Positions 15,163-24,323 of a stretch of 30,611 bases of DNA are shown here, in pieces (position 1 is the stretch's first letter; every line of letters begins with the position of its first letter). Below the pieces are notes generated by a model. That model saw nothing but the letters and a program-made list of their open reading frames with translations, was not told the DNA's origin and made no database searches. The DNA lies in contig CAAGBL010000074.1 of NCBI GenBank assembly GCA_900768045.1, positions 1 through 30,611 of the forward strand. The letters are read 5' to 3'. The translations under genes were made by a program, and so were the position numbers. Source of the DNA: an uncultured Alistipes sp. Lineage in GTDB: Bacteria; Bacteroidota; Bacteroidia; Bacteroidales; Rikenellaceae.

Positions 15163-16179
15163 TTATCTATCACGCTCAGCGATGTAGGTACATAGCTCCA
15201 TGAGTGCTGTGCGGTAGGGTGTGTCGGCATACTTCGAGAGTAGGTGCAAGGCACGCTGGATATATGCCTGCATGGTCTGGGCAGCAAGCTCTCGGCCGTT
15301 ACCATCGTCGACAATTTTTTGAAGTGCGTCTACGGCACTCTCCTCCTTGTCGCAACGCTTGATAAGCTCCAAAATCTCCTTGCGCTCCTCCTCCGACTTG
15401 CGCTCCATGATCTCGATAAGAGGAAGTGTTATCTTATGCTCACGAAGGTCGTTATTGGCGGGCTTGCCTGTGTTATTTTGACGGCTGAAGTCGAGGATGT
15501 CGTCCTGAATCTGGAAGGCGATGCCTATAGCCTCGCCAAACTTGCGCATGCGGTCGACATCTTCACGTGAAGCACCCACCGAGAGTGCTCCGAGGGCGGC
15601 GCTGACGCCAAGAAGGCTCGCCGTCTTCTGATAGATAATCGCAAAGTAGTCGTCACGTGATGTGTCGAGGTTGCGGGCATGCTGGCTCTGTAGCACCTCA
15701 CCCTCACAAAGGGTGGCCATGGCAGTACCGATATACGACATAATATCATACTGCGCCGATGCCATGCCGAGTGCCATGGTGCGGGCGAGGATAAAGTCGC
15801 CAAGGATAATGGCCATGTCGCTCTGCCACTTAGCATTCACTGAGGCACGTCCACGGCGCTCATCAGCCTCGTCGAGCACGTCGTCGTGAATGAGTGAGGC
15901 GGTGTGGATCATCTCGACAAGCATAGCCGCAAGATAGGTGCGCTTCGAGCAGTGACGCTCCTTGCCACTCTCCCCCTTGTCGACACTCACTGCGGTATTC
16001 ATAAGCGAGGCGCAGAGCATGGTGAGCATGGGGCGCACGCCCTTACCACGTGAGCTGAGGGCATAGCTGAGCATCTCACGCATGAGGTCGCCCTCGGCGG
16101 TGATATTCTCCTTTACAAACTCGTCAAAGGCGTCGAGGTCTGCAAGAATCGGTTTGCGTATAGCGTCTATTGTTGCCAT
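15163..16179 (-). CDS. Long-chain polyprenyl diphosphate synthase
   Basis: This 338-residue soluble enzyme of the trans-isoprenyl synthase family extends farnesyl or geranyl diphosphate with isopentenyl diphosphate. The first Asp-rich motif is IHDDVLDEADERRGR (Asp99, 100, 103) and the second is FQIQDDILDF (Asp226, 227, 230). GKGVRPML (45-52) is the usual phosphate-binding region. The residues just before the first motif are small (TASLI), which in this family favours a long product. The likely use is the menaquinone side chain. The later motif reads GKPANNDLREHKITLPL, where His replaces the common Gly of EGK. It is ispB-like, but chain length is not proven. Confidence 0.9.
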   Translation of the reverse strand: MATIDAIRKPILADLDAFDEFVKENITAEGDLMREMLSYALSSRGKGVRPMLTMLCASLMNTAVSVDKGESGKERHCSKRTYLAAMLVEMIHTASLIHDDVLDEADERRGRASVNAKWQSDMAIILGDFILARTMALGMASAQYDIMSYIGTAMATLCEGEVLQSQHARNLDTSRDDYFAIIYQKTASLLGVSAALGALSVGASREDVDRMRKFGEAIGIAFQIQDDILDFSRQNNTGKPANNDLREHKITLPLIEIMERKSEEERKEILELIKRCDKEESAVDALQKIVDDGNGRELAAQTMQAYIQRALHLLSKYADTPYRTALMELCTYIAERDR

Positions 16180-16197
16180 ATATAAAATTTAATTAGG

Positions 16198-16205
16198 CAA
16201 AGATA
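16198..16205 (-). promoter_or_regulatory. Bacteroidota -7 box for the prenyl synthase–MFS group
   Basis: CAAAGATA (TATCTTTG on the minus strand) lies 19 bases before the prenyl synthase start. The -33 element is weak. Confidence 0.5.
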
Positions 16206-16313
16206 ACGAAAATTTGTGAATGATTGGTATATAGACAAAAATATTAGTTTTGTTGTGTGGAAAATCATAAAAAAATTGTAAATTTGTGTCAATCTAACTA
16301 AAACACTCCAATT

Positions 16314-16649
16314 ATGAAAAACTTGTTAATGTTGGTTGTGGCAATGCTCCTATCATGGTCAGTAGCATTTGCCGCTACGCAGTCGCCATACTTCCAGAAG
16401 GGTAAGTATTATGGCAAGCAGCTAATCGCCTGTGCTCTTAACGGTCAGGATGAGGATGTTGAGCACCTCAGCGAGGATGTCGAGGCATACATGGATAATA
16501 ATATCGAGACTGAGGATCAGCTCGTTAGCTTTATTGATGGTATAGAGTCTGGCTTGCGTCAAGGATGTCATGATGCGGGCTTTGATGAGGAGTCAACAGA
16601 GGCCATTGTGAAGGCGTTTGAGGAGTCTTTGCTTGCCGCCCTCGAGTAA
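16314..16649 (+). CDS. Small acidic secreted protein, function unknown
   Basis: This is a 111-residue product with a clear Sec signal peptide (about 1-20, ending SVAFA before ATQSPYF). The mature part of about 90 residues is strongly acidic and probably helical, with two Cys (CALNG and GCHDAG) that could form a disulfide. No catalytic or binding motif is recognised. A TAAATTTG box (16279-16286) precedes it and a hairpin terminator follows directly after the stop, so it is a single-gene transcript. It is likely real because of the signal, the codon use and the clean flanks. Confidence 0.75.
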   Translation: MKNLLMLVVAMLLSWSVAFAATQSPYFQKGKYYGKQLIACALNGQDEDVEHLSEDVEAYMDNNIETEDQLVSFIDGIESGLRQGCHDAGFDEESTEAIVKAFEESLLAALE

Positions 16650-16775
16650 TTTGTTGTGATAAGGGCGCATCTGCGACCTTTCAATCAAAGCCACCAATGG
16701 GACGTACGTCAAGTACTACCCATCGGTGGCTTTTTCATGTCAAGGCCACATCTGCAACCCTTCTAACAACAAATT
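16648..16775 (+). repeat. GTACG-hairpin element, copy C; terminator
   Basis: This is an intact copy starting at the stop codon of the small secreted protein. It has ATTTGTTGTGATAAGG at the left and CCCTTCTAACAACAAATT (16758-16775) at the right, with inverted TTGTTGT/ACAACAA ends. The main hairpin is AAAGCCACC (16687-16695) with GGTGGCTTT (16725-16733), plus ATGGG/CCCAT inside and GTACG...GTAC in the loop. A T run follows the stem, fitting a terminator. Confidence 0.85.
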
Positions 16776-16779
16776 GCGC

Positions 16780-17020
16780 GCTGATTGAGGTGGGCAGGGG
16801 CTGGGGTAAATAGGAGCGCTAGCGCTTGATGGGTAACGCTTCGCTCGATGGGAGAGAGGGGAATTTAGGGAATATAGAGAATTTAGCGAAAAGATTAGCT
16901 GTTGGGCTTTGCAGATAAATGTCGATAACGCCTCGCTAAACTCCTTAAATTCCTTAAGCTCTCTAAACTCACTCGCTATGCGCTCCTCATCTATCCCATC
17001 TATCCCATCTATCCTATCAA
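16780..17020. repeat. Low-complexity intergenic tract with 9-base repeats
   Basis: The tract begins GCTGATTGAGGTGGGCAG (16780-16797), which recurs at 29881-29898. It holds GAATTTAGG/AATATAGAG-type units (about 16861-16890) whose inverted counterparts lie at about 16938-16977, so a long imperfect hairpin can form. ATCTATCCC is repeated at 16989-16997, 16998-17006 and, with one change, 17007-17015. I see no gene between 16650 and 17167. Confidence 0.55.
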
Positions 17021-17138
17021 ATAATCCCTGTGCGAAGTGCACCTCACTTTTCACCTTTCCCTTTTCATCTTTCACCTTATGACCGCCGAGCGCACCACAC
17101 TTTTTGCCTCTCCCCTTTCACTTTTCACTTTTTTTTCG

Positions 17139-17146
17139 TACCTTTG
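17139..17146 (+). promoter_or_regulatory. Bacteroidota -7 box for the yfhO-like operon
   Basis: TACCTTTG fits TAnnTTTG and lies 22 bases before the start codon. The upstream region is T/C-rich with TTTC rather than TTTG near -33. It probably drives the long plus-strand group down to uppP and truB. Confidence 0.55.
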
Positions 17147-17167
17147 GCGCATTAATATATTTATAGC

Positions 17168-19723
17168 ATGAAAGAGAGGGTTAAGCCTATTTTGCCTTGG
17201 GTTGCGGGTGTTGCTATTTTTGTGGTGGCAAGTCTTGTGTTTTATGCTCCGCAGTTTGAGGGTAAGTCGCTTGGGCAGGGAGATATAGCTCAGTACGCTG
17301 GAATGTCGCAAGATATTAAGGCGCACCGTGAAGCAACGGGTGAGGACCCCCAGTGGACAGGTAATATGTTCTCGGGAATGCCCGCATATCTTATCGACGT
17401 GGAGTATCCTACGCAGGATGTCAAGCAGACGGTGGGTAGCGTTGTGAAGGTTGTTGATGGCCCGATGAACATGACGCTATTTGCGATGATATTGATGATG
17501 GTGGCGGCGGTGCTCATGGGTGTAAATCCTTGGATAGGCATCATCGCTGGCTTGGCATACGGACTATCTACCTACTTCTTCCTAATAATCGACGCAGGAC
17601 ACATAACCAAGATGTGGGCGCTGGTGTACGCACCACCGCTCGTTGCCTCGGTGTGGTATGCCTTGCGAAAGAATATGTGGCTCGGAGCAGCGTTAGCAGC
17701 GCTCTTTGGCTCGTTAGAGCTTGGAGCCAACCACCCGCAGATAACATACTACTTCCTTGTCGTATGTCTCTTTATGTGGATTAGCGAGTTGTGGTATGCC
17801 TATAAGGGCAAGATGCTCAAGGCGTTTGGTCGCACAACGGCGCTTCTTGGCATTGCGGCATTGTTGGCTGTGGGCTCAAACTTCTCGCCTCTGTGGTACA
17901 CGTTCAAGCATCAGAAATATACTACTCGAGGAGTGTCGGAGAGTGTATCGGAGGCGGAGGCTCGCACAAATAAGATAGCATATAACACTGCATGGAGCTA
18001 TGGTAAGCTCGAGAGTTTCAATATGCTTGTGCCAAATTATATGGGTGCATGGTCGGGCGACTACAACGATGAGGCGATAGCGATACTTCAGAGCAGAGGT
18101 GTTCAGGAGGCGATGCTCGATAGGGCTGTTGGCGAGGCTGCGGAGATATATCGTGAGTACTTCCCAGAGATTACTGAGCGAGATATTGAGGAGGCGTTGC
18201 GTGCTGGCGACGAGGAGCTGCTATCGTTGATATATACTATTGCTGATAGAAATACGGCAGATGTGGCTAAGTATGCCTCGAACTATTGGGGCGACCAGCC
18301 ATTTACTGCGGGCCCAACATACCTCGGTGCGGCGGCAATATTTCTTGCCTTGCTCGGCTTGATGCTCATATCTGGCCGTGAGCGTTGGTGGGTGGTGGCA
18401 TCTGTGCTCTTTATGCTATTCTTGGCGTGGGGAGGTAATGCCATGCGCTTTTACGAGATAATGTACGACATATTGCCTGGATACAAGAACTTTAGAACGG
18501 TGTCTATGTCGCTTGTTGTGCTTGAGTGGGCTATACCACTGCTTGCTGCGGTGGCATTGTGGCAGTTGTGGCGAAGTGAGCTTAGCGTTAAGCAGGTGGC
18601 AAAATATGTGGGCATTGCCCTTGGCGTTGTTGTGGTGCTCATGGTGCTTATGGTTGCGCTTGCCGACTATGGCTTGGCAACAATAAATGAGCAGCTTGGC
18701 GACGAGTGGTGGGTGGAGCAGCTTAAGGAGGCTTCGCTAACAGCACGCCGTGATGCTATGCTCAATGATATATGGCGCTCGATGTATAACATTGCGCTTG
18801 TGGCAGTGGGCGTCGTGCTCTTGGTGTGGATACGTGGTAAGCAGGAGCTCACGTATCGCTTTTGGGCGATGTGTGGCGTGGTTGCGTTTATCGCCCTTGT
18901 GCTAACACTCGACTTGGTGGGTGTTGATAAGCGCTATCTTAGCGAGGAGAAGTGGCAGACGACAAATCCTGTGGAGATTAAGCCTACGGCGGCAAACAAG
19001 GAGATTTTGCAGGATAAGGAGCTCGGTTATAGAGTCTTGGACTTGGATAACTATGGCTCGGCGAGAGCGGCATACTTCCATCGTTCGGTAGATGGCTATC
19101 ATGGTGCTAAGCTCGGTCGCTATCAAGATGTCATCGAGCGATATATAGCTTCGCAAAATGGTGCGGTATTGGCAATGCTAAATACCAAATATCTGATTTC
19201 GGGCGGAGAGGTTGTAGCATTGGGCGATGCCTACGGCTATGAGCCACTTGGTGCTGCATGGTTTGTCGAGGGTGTCTACGAGCAGCCAACAGCAACCAAG
19301 GAGCTTGAGGCGTTGTCATACGTTGACCTCGGGTCAAAGGCTGTGGTTAGCGAGTCGTTGGGAGAGTTTGCACCATACTACGATGCCTCGGGAGAGATTC
19401 AACTTAAGGAGTATGCTTCAAATTACTTGAAATATGAGTATGAGGCGCCAGCCGAGGCGTTGGCCGTATTCTCGGAGATATACTTCCCTGATGGCTGGAG
19501 GGTATACGTTGATGGCAAAGAGGCATCATACTTTGCGGCCGACTACACACTTCGAGGCATGAAGCTGCCAGCAGGAAGACATGTTGTAGAGTGGAAGTTC
19601 CGTGCTCCAGGCTGGGGCGTGGCAACGGCCATCACGGGCATTTGTTCGTGGTTGATACTACTCGGTATGGTTGTAGCGTTCGGCATGGTAGTAAGAGGTG
19701 TGATTAAAAACAAGAAGAGATAG
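17168..19723 (+). CDS. YfhO-family integral membrane protein
   Basis: This is an 851-residue protein with about twelve membrane helices in the first 600 residues, then a soluble C-terminal domain (about 620-815), then a final helix. FYAPQFEGKSLGQGDIAQYAG after the first helix, GNMFSGMPAY, and LELGANHPQITYYFL are typical of the Bacteroidota YfhO group. Members resemble glycosyltransferase-type (GT-C) membrane proteins and have been linked to lipoteichoic acid glycosylation in Firmicutes. The role in Bacteroidota is unclear. It lies 2 bases before ftsX, heading an envelope-biogenesis operon. Confidence 0.85.
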   Translation: MKERVKPILPWVAGVAIFVVASLVFYAPQFEGKSLGQGDIAQYAGMSQDIKAHREATGEDPQWTGNMFSGMPAYLIDVEYPTQDVKQTVGSVVKVVDGPMNMTLFAMILMMVAAVLMGVNPWIGIIAGLAYGLSTYFFLIIDAGHITKMWALVYAPPLVASVWYALRKNMWLGAALAALFGSLELGANHPQITYYFLVVCLFMWISELWYAYKGKMLKAFGRTTALLGIAALLAVGSNFSPLWYTFKHQKYTTRGVSESVSEAEARTNKIAYNTAWSYGKLESFNMLVPNYMGAWSGDYNDEAIAILQSRGVQEAMLDRAVGEAAEIYREYFPEITERDIEEALRAGDEELLSLIYTIADRNTADVAKYASNYWGDQPFTAGPTYLGAAAIFLALLGLMLISGRERWWVVASVLFMLFLAWGGNAMRFYEIMYDILPGYKNFRTVSMSLVVLEWAIPLLAAVALWQLWRSELSVKQVAKYVGIALGVVVVLMVLMVALADYGLATINEQLGDEWWVEQLKEASLTARRDAMLNDIWRSMYNIALVAVGVVLLVWIRGKQELTYRFWAMCGVVAFIALVLTLDLVGVDKRYLSEEKWQTTNPVEIKPTAANKEILQDKELGYRVLDLDNYGSARAAYFHRSVDGYHGAKLGRYQDVIERYIASQNGAVLAMLNTKYLISGGEVVALGDAYGYEPLGAAWFVEGVYEQPTATKELEALSYVDLGSKAVVSESLGEFAPYYDASGEIQLKEYASNYLKYEYEAPAEALAVFSEIYFPDGWRVYVDGKEASYFAADYTLRGMKLPAGRHVVEWKFRAPGWGVATAITGICSWLILLGMVVAFGMVVRGVIKNKKR

Positions 19724-19725
19724 TT

Positions 19726-20616
19726 ATGAGTGCAAGTAGCGAAAAAAGAATACGTAGCAAGGTGCGTAGGTCGTACCTAATATCGACCATAAGCATCGCC
19801 TTGGTGCTCTTTATTTTGGGTGCTGTGAGCTATGTTACACTCTCGGCGATAAGTGCTGCCGAAGGCTTACGTGAGAGGGTGGTTGTGTCGGTGGAGATTG
19901 CTGATGACCTTGATAAAGAGGCTAAGAGAGAGATACTTAGACAGATAAAGCATCGTGAGGAGATTGCCGATGTCGACTACTTGTCGAAAGATAAAAAGCT
20001 TGACGATGAGGAGTTTCGTCGTCAGTTTGAGCTCGATATTCAGGAGATTTTGAAAGATAATCCTTTGCGTGACAGCTTCGAAATAACACTGCATAAGGAG
20101 GCTGTGAATGAGGAGTTGGTGCAAGAGTTTGTGGGCTATCTTGGCACGATAAAGGGTGTGGAGTATGTCTCGGTGCCACCGATTGAGATTGTTGGACAGA
20201 TGCATAGCACGCTAACGACAATAATCTTAGCACTGCTCGTATTCCTTGGTGTGCTGCTTGTAATATCGCTGCTGTTGCTCAACAACACAATACGCTTGGC
20301 GATATACTCGAAGCGCTATCTTATCAATACAATGAAGCTTGTGGGTGCTACAAAGTGGTATATCATGCGACCATTCCTACGAAGCGCCCTTTGGCAGGGT
20401 GTGCTCTCGGGTGTAGTGGCGGGAGTAATGGTGTTGGGAGTGTTCTATGGCATTAACTACATCATGCCCTCAGATGTTGAGCTATTGAACGAGATGGCTG
20501 TAGTTATAATTATTGGTGGCTTGGTGCTACTTGGTGTGCTTATCACCGTGATATTTAGCGCTGTGGCGGTCAATAAGTTTGTGAATATGAAGACTAATAA
20601 AATACATTTGTACTAA
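19726..20616 (+). CDS. ftsX: Cell division protein FtsX
   Basis: This 296-residue inner-membrane protein has one N-terminal helix (about 18-42), an extracytoplasmic domain (about 45-160) and three C-terminal helices. IRLAIYSKRYLINTMKLVGATKWYIMRPF carries the FtsX-type cytoplasmic loop with KLVGAT. It pairs with the FtsE ATPase to activate peptidoglycan hydrolases at the septum. FtsE is not in this window. The start is 2 bases after the previous stop, and DUF3098 follows 2 bases after its own stop. Confidence 0.95.
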   Translation: MSASSEKRIRSKVRRSYLISTISIALVLFILGAVSYVTLSAISAAEGLRERVVVSVEIADDLDKEAKREILRQIKHREEIADVDYLSKDKKLDDEEFRRQFELDIQEILKDNPLRDSFEITLHKEAVNEELVQEFVGYLGTIKGVEYVSVPPIEIVGQMHSTLTTIILALLVFLGVLLVISLLLLNNTIRLAIYSKRYLINTMKLVGATKWYIMRPFLRSALWQGVLSGVVAGVMVLGVFYGINYIMPSDVELLNEMAVVIIIGGLVLLGVLITVIFSAVAVNKFVNMKTNKIHLY

Positions 20617-20618
20617 TT

Positions 20619-20855
20619 ATGAGTGAGAATAAGAAGCAGCCTATGCCGCTGACAAAGAGAAACTATGTGCTAATGTTGGTGGGTGCGCTAATCATCGTTT
20701 TGGGATTTGTGCTTATGTCGGGCGGTGGCGAGCATACAGCGACAGAGTTTGACGAGTCGATATTCTCGTTTCGACGTATCACGCTTGCGCCAATAGTTGT
20801 TATCGCAGGCTTTGTGTTCGAGATATTTGCAATAATGAAGCGTTTTGAGAAGTAA
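20619..20855 (+). CDS. DUF3098 small membrane protein
   Basis: This is a 78-residue protein with two hydrophobic helices (about 16-35 and 56-71) joined by GGGEHTATEFDESIFSFRRITLAP-type sequence. The FDESIFSFRRITLAP segment and the position between ftsX and uppP are diagnostic of the DUF3098 family of Bacteroidota. The function is unknown. The conserved neighbourhood suggests a part in division or envelope synthesis. Confidence 0.92.
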   Translation: MSENKKQPMPLTKRNYVLMLVGALIIVLGFVLMSGGGEHTATEFDESIFSFRRITLAPIVVIAGFVFEIFAIMKRFEK

Positions 20856-20870
20856 ACTAAACTATAAATT

Positions 20871-21665
20871 ATGGAGATTTTAGAGTCAATAATCTTGGGT
20901 GCTGTGCAGGGACTTACAGAGTTCTTGCCTGTATCAAGTAGCGGACACCTTCAGCTTGCAAAGGAGTTGTTGGGTGTGGAGCTTGAGGAGAATCTTGCGT
21001 TTGACGTTACACTGCATGCTGCAACGGTGCTCAGTACTATCGTGGTGTTGTGGGGCGAGATTTGGGGCCTTATTAAGGGTGTATTCTCACGTGGCATGAA
21101 CGACGAGAAGCGCTACTTCATAAAGCTCATTATTTCAATGCTTCCTATCGGCGTTGTGGGCTTTGCACTTAAGGATCAGATTAACGCCATGCTCAACTCG
21201 AACTATATCATGGTTATCGTGGGTGCGATGCTATTGCTCACAGCTGCGTTGCTCTCGTTTGCATACTATGCTCGCCCACGTCAGAAGAGCACAATATCGT
21301 ATCGAGACTCATTTATAATCGGCCTATCGCAGGCTGTAGCCTCAATGCCAGGCCTCTCACGCTCGGGTACAACTATTGCTACAGGCCTATTGCTCGGCAA
21401 CGAGAAGTCGGCAGTGGCAACATTCTCGTTCCTCATGGTGCTTGCCCCAATCCTTGGCGAGACCTTCCTCGAGGTTATTGATGGTGGCATGTCGCTTGCG
21501 GGCGTTGGTACAAGTGCTCTCGTGGCGGGATTCCTTGCATCGTTTATCGTTGGCTGCCTTGCTTGTAAGTATATGATTAACATCGTTAAGCGTGGTAAGC
21601 TCATTTGGTTTGCTATTTACTGCGCTGTGGTGGGTATTGTAGCCATCAGCTCATACTTTATATAA
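20871..21665 (+). CDS. uppP: Undecaprenyl-diphosphatase (UppP/BacA)
   Basis: This 264-residue membrane enzyme dephosphorylates undecaprenyl diphosphate to recycle the lipid carrier for peptidoglycan and other surface polymers. The N-terminal GAVQGLTEFLPVSSSGHLQL carries the catalytic Glu and SSSGH. The second motif is MPGLSRSGTTIATGLLLG. About eight membrane helices are visible and the length is standard. It lies 15 bases after DUF3098 and 1 base before truB, in one tight operon. Confidence 0.97.
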   Translation: MEILESIILGAVQGLTEFLPVSSSGHLQLAKELLGVELEENLAFDVTLHAATVLSTIVVLWGEIWGLIKGVFSRGMNDEKRYFIKLIISMLPIGVVGFALKDQINAMLNSNYIMVIVGAMLLLTAALLSFAYYARPRQKSTISYRDSFIIGLSQAVASMPGLSRSGTTIATGLLLGNEKSAVATFSFLMVLAPILGETFLEVIDGGMSLAGVGTSALVAGFLASFIVGCLACKYMINIVKRGKLIWFAIYCAVVGIVAISSYFI

Positions 21666-21666
21666 T

Positions 21667-22377
21667 ATGGAGTTTTCATTGCGAGAGGTTGACTTTCCAG
21701 AGGGATATGTCGCTGTCATTGATAAGCCCTACGAGTGGACATCGGCAGATGTGGTGCGCAAGATAAAGTTTCAGTTGCGCAAGTGTGGCCACCCAAAGAT
21801 TAAGATTGGCCATGCCGGTACGCTCGATCCGTTGGCTACGGGCATCTTGTTAGTGTGTATAGGTCGTGCTACGAAGCAGGTGGAGAAGCTGCAGGCGGAG
21901 CAGAAGGAGTATGTTGCTGAGCTTCAGCTTGGTGCAACAACACCAAGTGGCGACATGGAACACGAGGTGGACCAGACATATCCTACGGAGCATATCACAC
22001 GTGAGAAGGTGGAGGAGGCTCTTAAGGCGTTGTGCGGCGAGCGTGAGCAGCTACCACCACTCTACTCGGCAAAGAAGGTGCAGGGTGTGCGTGCCTATGA
22101 GTTTGCTCGTGCGGGTGAGGATGTTGAGCTTAAGAAGGCCCTCATCAACATCTACGACATGGAGCTTTTGGAGTATGACCTGCCACGAATAAAGATTAGG
22201 GTAGAGTGCTCAAAGGGCACGTATATCCGCTCATTGGCATTTGAGATTGGCGAGAAGCTCGAGAGTGGCGCCTATCTCAGCTCGTTGCGTCGCACACGAA
22301 GTGGCGGTTATTGTGTCGAGAAGTCGCATACGCTCGACGATTTTATGGAAAAGTTGCGTGAATGTGAAACAAAATAG
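21667..22377 (+). CDS. truB: tRNA pseudouridine-55 synthase TruB
   Basis: This 236-residue cytoplasmic enzyme makes pseudouridine 55 in the tRNA T-loop. GHAGTLDPLATGILLVCIG carries the catalytic Asp54. VIDKPYEWTSADVV at the N-terminus and KGTYIRSLAFEIGEKL in the C-terminal half are also conserved. It is shorter than E. coli TruB and lacks a long C-terminal PUA extension, which is usual in Bacteroidota. It is coupled to uppP (1-base gap). Confidence 0.96.
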   Translation: MEFSLREVDFPEGYVAVIDKPYEWTSADVVRKIKFQLRKCGHPKIKIGHAGTLDPLATGILLVCIGRATKQVEKLQAEQKEYVAELQLGATTPSGDMEHEVDQTYPTEHITREKVEEALKALCGEREQLPPLYSAKKVQGVRAYEFARAGEDVELKKALINIYDMELLEYDLPRIKIRVECSKGTYIRSLAFEIGEKLESGAYLSSLRRTRSGGYCVEKSHTLDDFMEKLRECETK

Positions 22378-22428
22378 CAACTTTTGCGTATAATATTTGA
22401 TTGTTACACGCTTTTTTAAGAAAAAATA

Positions 22429-23478
22429 ATGAAGTTATCACAGTATGGCTATGAGTTTTCCGAGGATATGATTGCAAAATATCCTACGGTAAACCGTGAT
22501 GATGCACGTCTGATGGTGGTGCACCGTTCAACTGGTGAGATTGAGCACCGCACATTTAAGGATATTATCGAGTATTTCGATGAGAAGGATATGTTTGTGT
22601 TCAACGACACAAAGGTTTTCCCTGCACGTCTTCAGGGTTGTAAGGAGAAGACAGGTGCCGACATCGAGATATTCTTGCTTCGTGAGCTTAATAGCGAGCT
22701 ACGCCTTTGGGACGTGTTGGTTGATCCAGCACGAAAGATTCGTATCGGTAATAAGCTCTATTTTGGTAATGACGACTTGATGGGTGCCGAGGTAATCGAC
22801 AACACTACATCGCGTGGACGTACACTCCGCTTCTTGTATGATGGCTCGTATGAGGAGTTTAAGGAGACTTTGTATGCTATGGGCGAGACTCCATTGCCAC
22901 GTTGGGTGCGTGAGAAGATCGAGCCAGAGGATGCCGAGTGGTATCAGACAATATATGCTAAGAATGAGGGTGCTGTTGCAGCTCCAACAGCCGGTCTTCA
23001 CTTCTCGAAGCATCTGCTTAAGCGCATGGAGATTAAGGGTATCGATAGCGCATTCCTAACACTTCACGTAGGTCTTGGTAATTTCCGCACAGTAGACGTG
23101 GAGGATTTGTCGAAGCATAAGATGGACTCGGAGCAGTTCTTCATCAACTCTGAGACTGCCGAGCAGATTAACGCCGCTAAGCGTGACGGTCGAAAGGTTG
23201 TGGCAATTGGCACAACAACAATGCGTGCTATGGAGACAGCCGTATCTGTGGGCGGTATGATTAAGCCTATGGAGGGTTGGACAAATAAGTTTATATTCCA
23301 CCCATATCAGTTCACGTCGGCTGATGCCATGGTGTCGAACTTCCATCTTCCATATTCTACTCAGCTTATGATGGTTGCGGCATTTGGTGGCTACAATATG
23401 GTTATGGATGCCTACAAAATTGCACGTGAGGAGGGCTACCGCTTCGGTACCTATGGCGATGCAATGTTGATTTTGTAG
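22429..23478 (+). CDS. queA: tRNA preQ1(34) S-adenosylmethionine ribosyltransferase-isomerase
   Basis: This 349-residue enzyme transfers the ribosyl part of SAM to preQ1 in tRNA, giving epoxyqueuosine. VFNDTKVFPARLQG, AAPTAGLHFS, LHVGLGNFRTVDVEDLSKHKMDSE-type sequence, and FHPYQFTSADAMVSNFHLP are all classic QueA segments. The length is standard. The 51-base gap after truB is T-rich with an imperfect TAATATTTG, so it may have its own weak promoter. It complements queD at 11760 in the queuosine pathway. Confidence 0.97.
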   Translation: MKLSQYGYEFSEDMIAKYPTVNRDDARLMVVHRSTGEIEHRTFKDIIEYFDEKDMFVFNDTKVFPARLQGCKEKTGADIEIFLLRELNSELRLWDVLVDPARKIRIGNKLYFGNDDLMGAEVIDNTTSRGRTLRFLYDGSYEEFKETLYAMGETPLPRWVREKIEPEDAEWYQTIYAKNEGAVAAPTAGLHFSKHLLKRMEIKGIDSAFLTLHVGLGNFRTVDVEDLSKHKMDSEQFFINSETAEQINAAKRDGRKVVAIGTTTMRAMETAVSVGGMIKPMEGWTNKFIFHPYQFTSADAMVSNFHLPYSTQLMMVAAFGGYNMVMDAYKIAREEGYRFGTYGDAMLIL

Positions 23479-23516
23479 TACAAGATAGAAATTTGCCAAC
23501 TTAAATAGAGTACGTT

Positions 23517-24323
23517 ATGGCAACAAATAAAATATTATACGTTTGTCAGGAGATATCTCCATATTTGCCTGAGAACGAGTTATCGAAGCTGAGCCTCGAA
23601 ATGGCACGACAGATGCAGGAGCGTGGCGCTGAGGTGCGTACGTTCATGCCACGTTTTGGTTGTATCAACGAGCGTAGAAATCAGCTTCATGAGGTTATCC
23701 GTCTATCGGGTATGAACCTCATTATCAACGATAACGACCACCAGCTTATAATCAAGGTGGCTTCGATTCCTTCGGCACGTATTCAGATATATTTCATCGA
23801 CAACGATGACTACTTCTCACGTCGTGCGGTGTTGCATGACGAGGAGGGTAAGCTCTTTGAGGATAATGATGACCGTGCAATATTCTTTGCTCGAGGCATG
23901 CTCGAGACAGTGAAGAAGCTACGTTGGTCGCCAACAATTGTGCACTGCCACGGCTGGTTCTCGGCTATCGCACCAATGTATCTCAAGAAGGTCTTCTACG
24001 ATGATCCTCTATTCCGTGATGTGAAGATCGTATTGTCGCTTGGCGACGATAAGTTTGAGGGCAGCCTCTCTGCTGAGTTCAAGCAGAAGTTGGAGGGCGA
24101 GGGTGTTATGGATAGCTCAATGTCGATTTTAAGCGATCCATCATACGAAAACCTCTATCGCTTCGTTATAGAGTATGCAGATGGCATTGTGGTAACTTCA
24201 CCAAATGCTGATAAGGAGTTGGTGGAGTATGCTCGTCAGGCGGGTAAGAAGATTCTCGACTATTCTGATGGCGATGCCAAGGTGGTATTCGACAATTATA
24301 AGAAGTTCTATGATGAGTTGTAG
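23517..24323 (+). CDS. Glycogen/starch synthase N-terminal-domain protein (half-length)
   Basis: This 268-residue protein resembles only the first Rossmann domain of GT5 glycogen synthases: ILYVCQEISPYLPENELSKLS at the N-terminus, RGAEVRTFMPRFG, and VHCHGWFSAIAPMYLKK. Full enzymes are near 480 residues and have a second domain with the donor-binding and catalytic residues, which is absent here. The KTGGL motif that binds ADP-glucose is replaced by PENEL. It therefore probably does not make glycogen. The stop codon overlaps the start of the next gene, so the two are translationally coupled. A conserved pairing with DUF4270 occurs in Bacteroidota, as far as I recall. Confidence 0.82.
   Translation: MATNKILYVCQEISPYLPENELSKLSLEMARQMQERGAEVRTFMPRFGCINERRNQLHEVIRLSGMNLIINDNDHQLIIKVASIPSARIQIYFIDNDDYFSRRAVLHDEEGKLFEDNDDRAIFFARGMLETVKKLRWSPTIVHCHGWFSAIAPMYLKKVFYDDPLFRDVKIVLSLGDDKFEGSLSAEFKQKLEGEGVMDSSMSILSDPSYENLYRFVIEYADGIVVTSPNADKELVEYARQAGKKILDYSDGDAKVVFDNYKKFYDEL

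Noticed and set aside
16740..17075. A 111-codon minus-strand frame in the gap before the YfhO-family gene
   Set aside because: It is made of repeat units (SLNSLYSLNSPL-type sequence) from the low-complexity tract.
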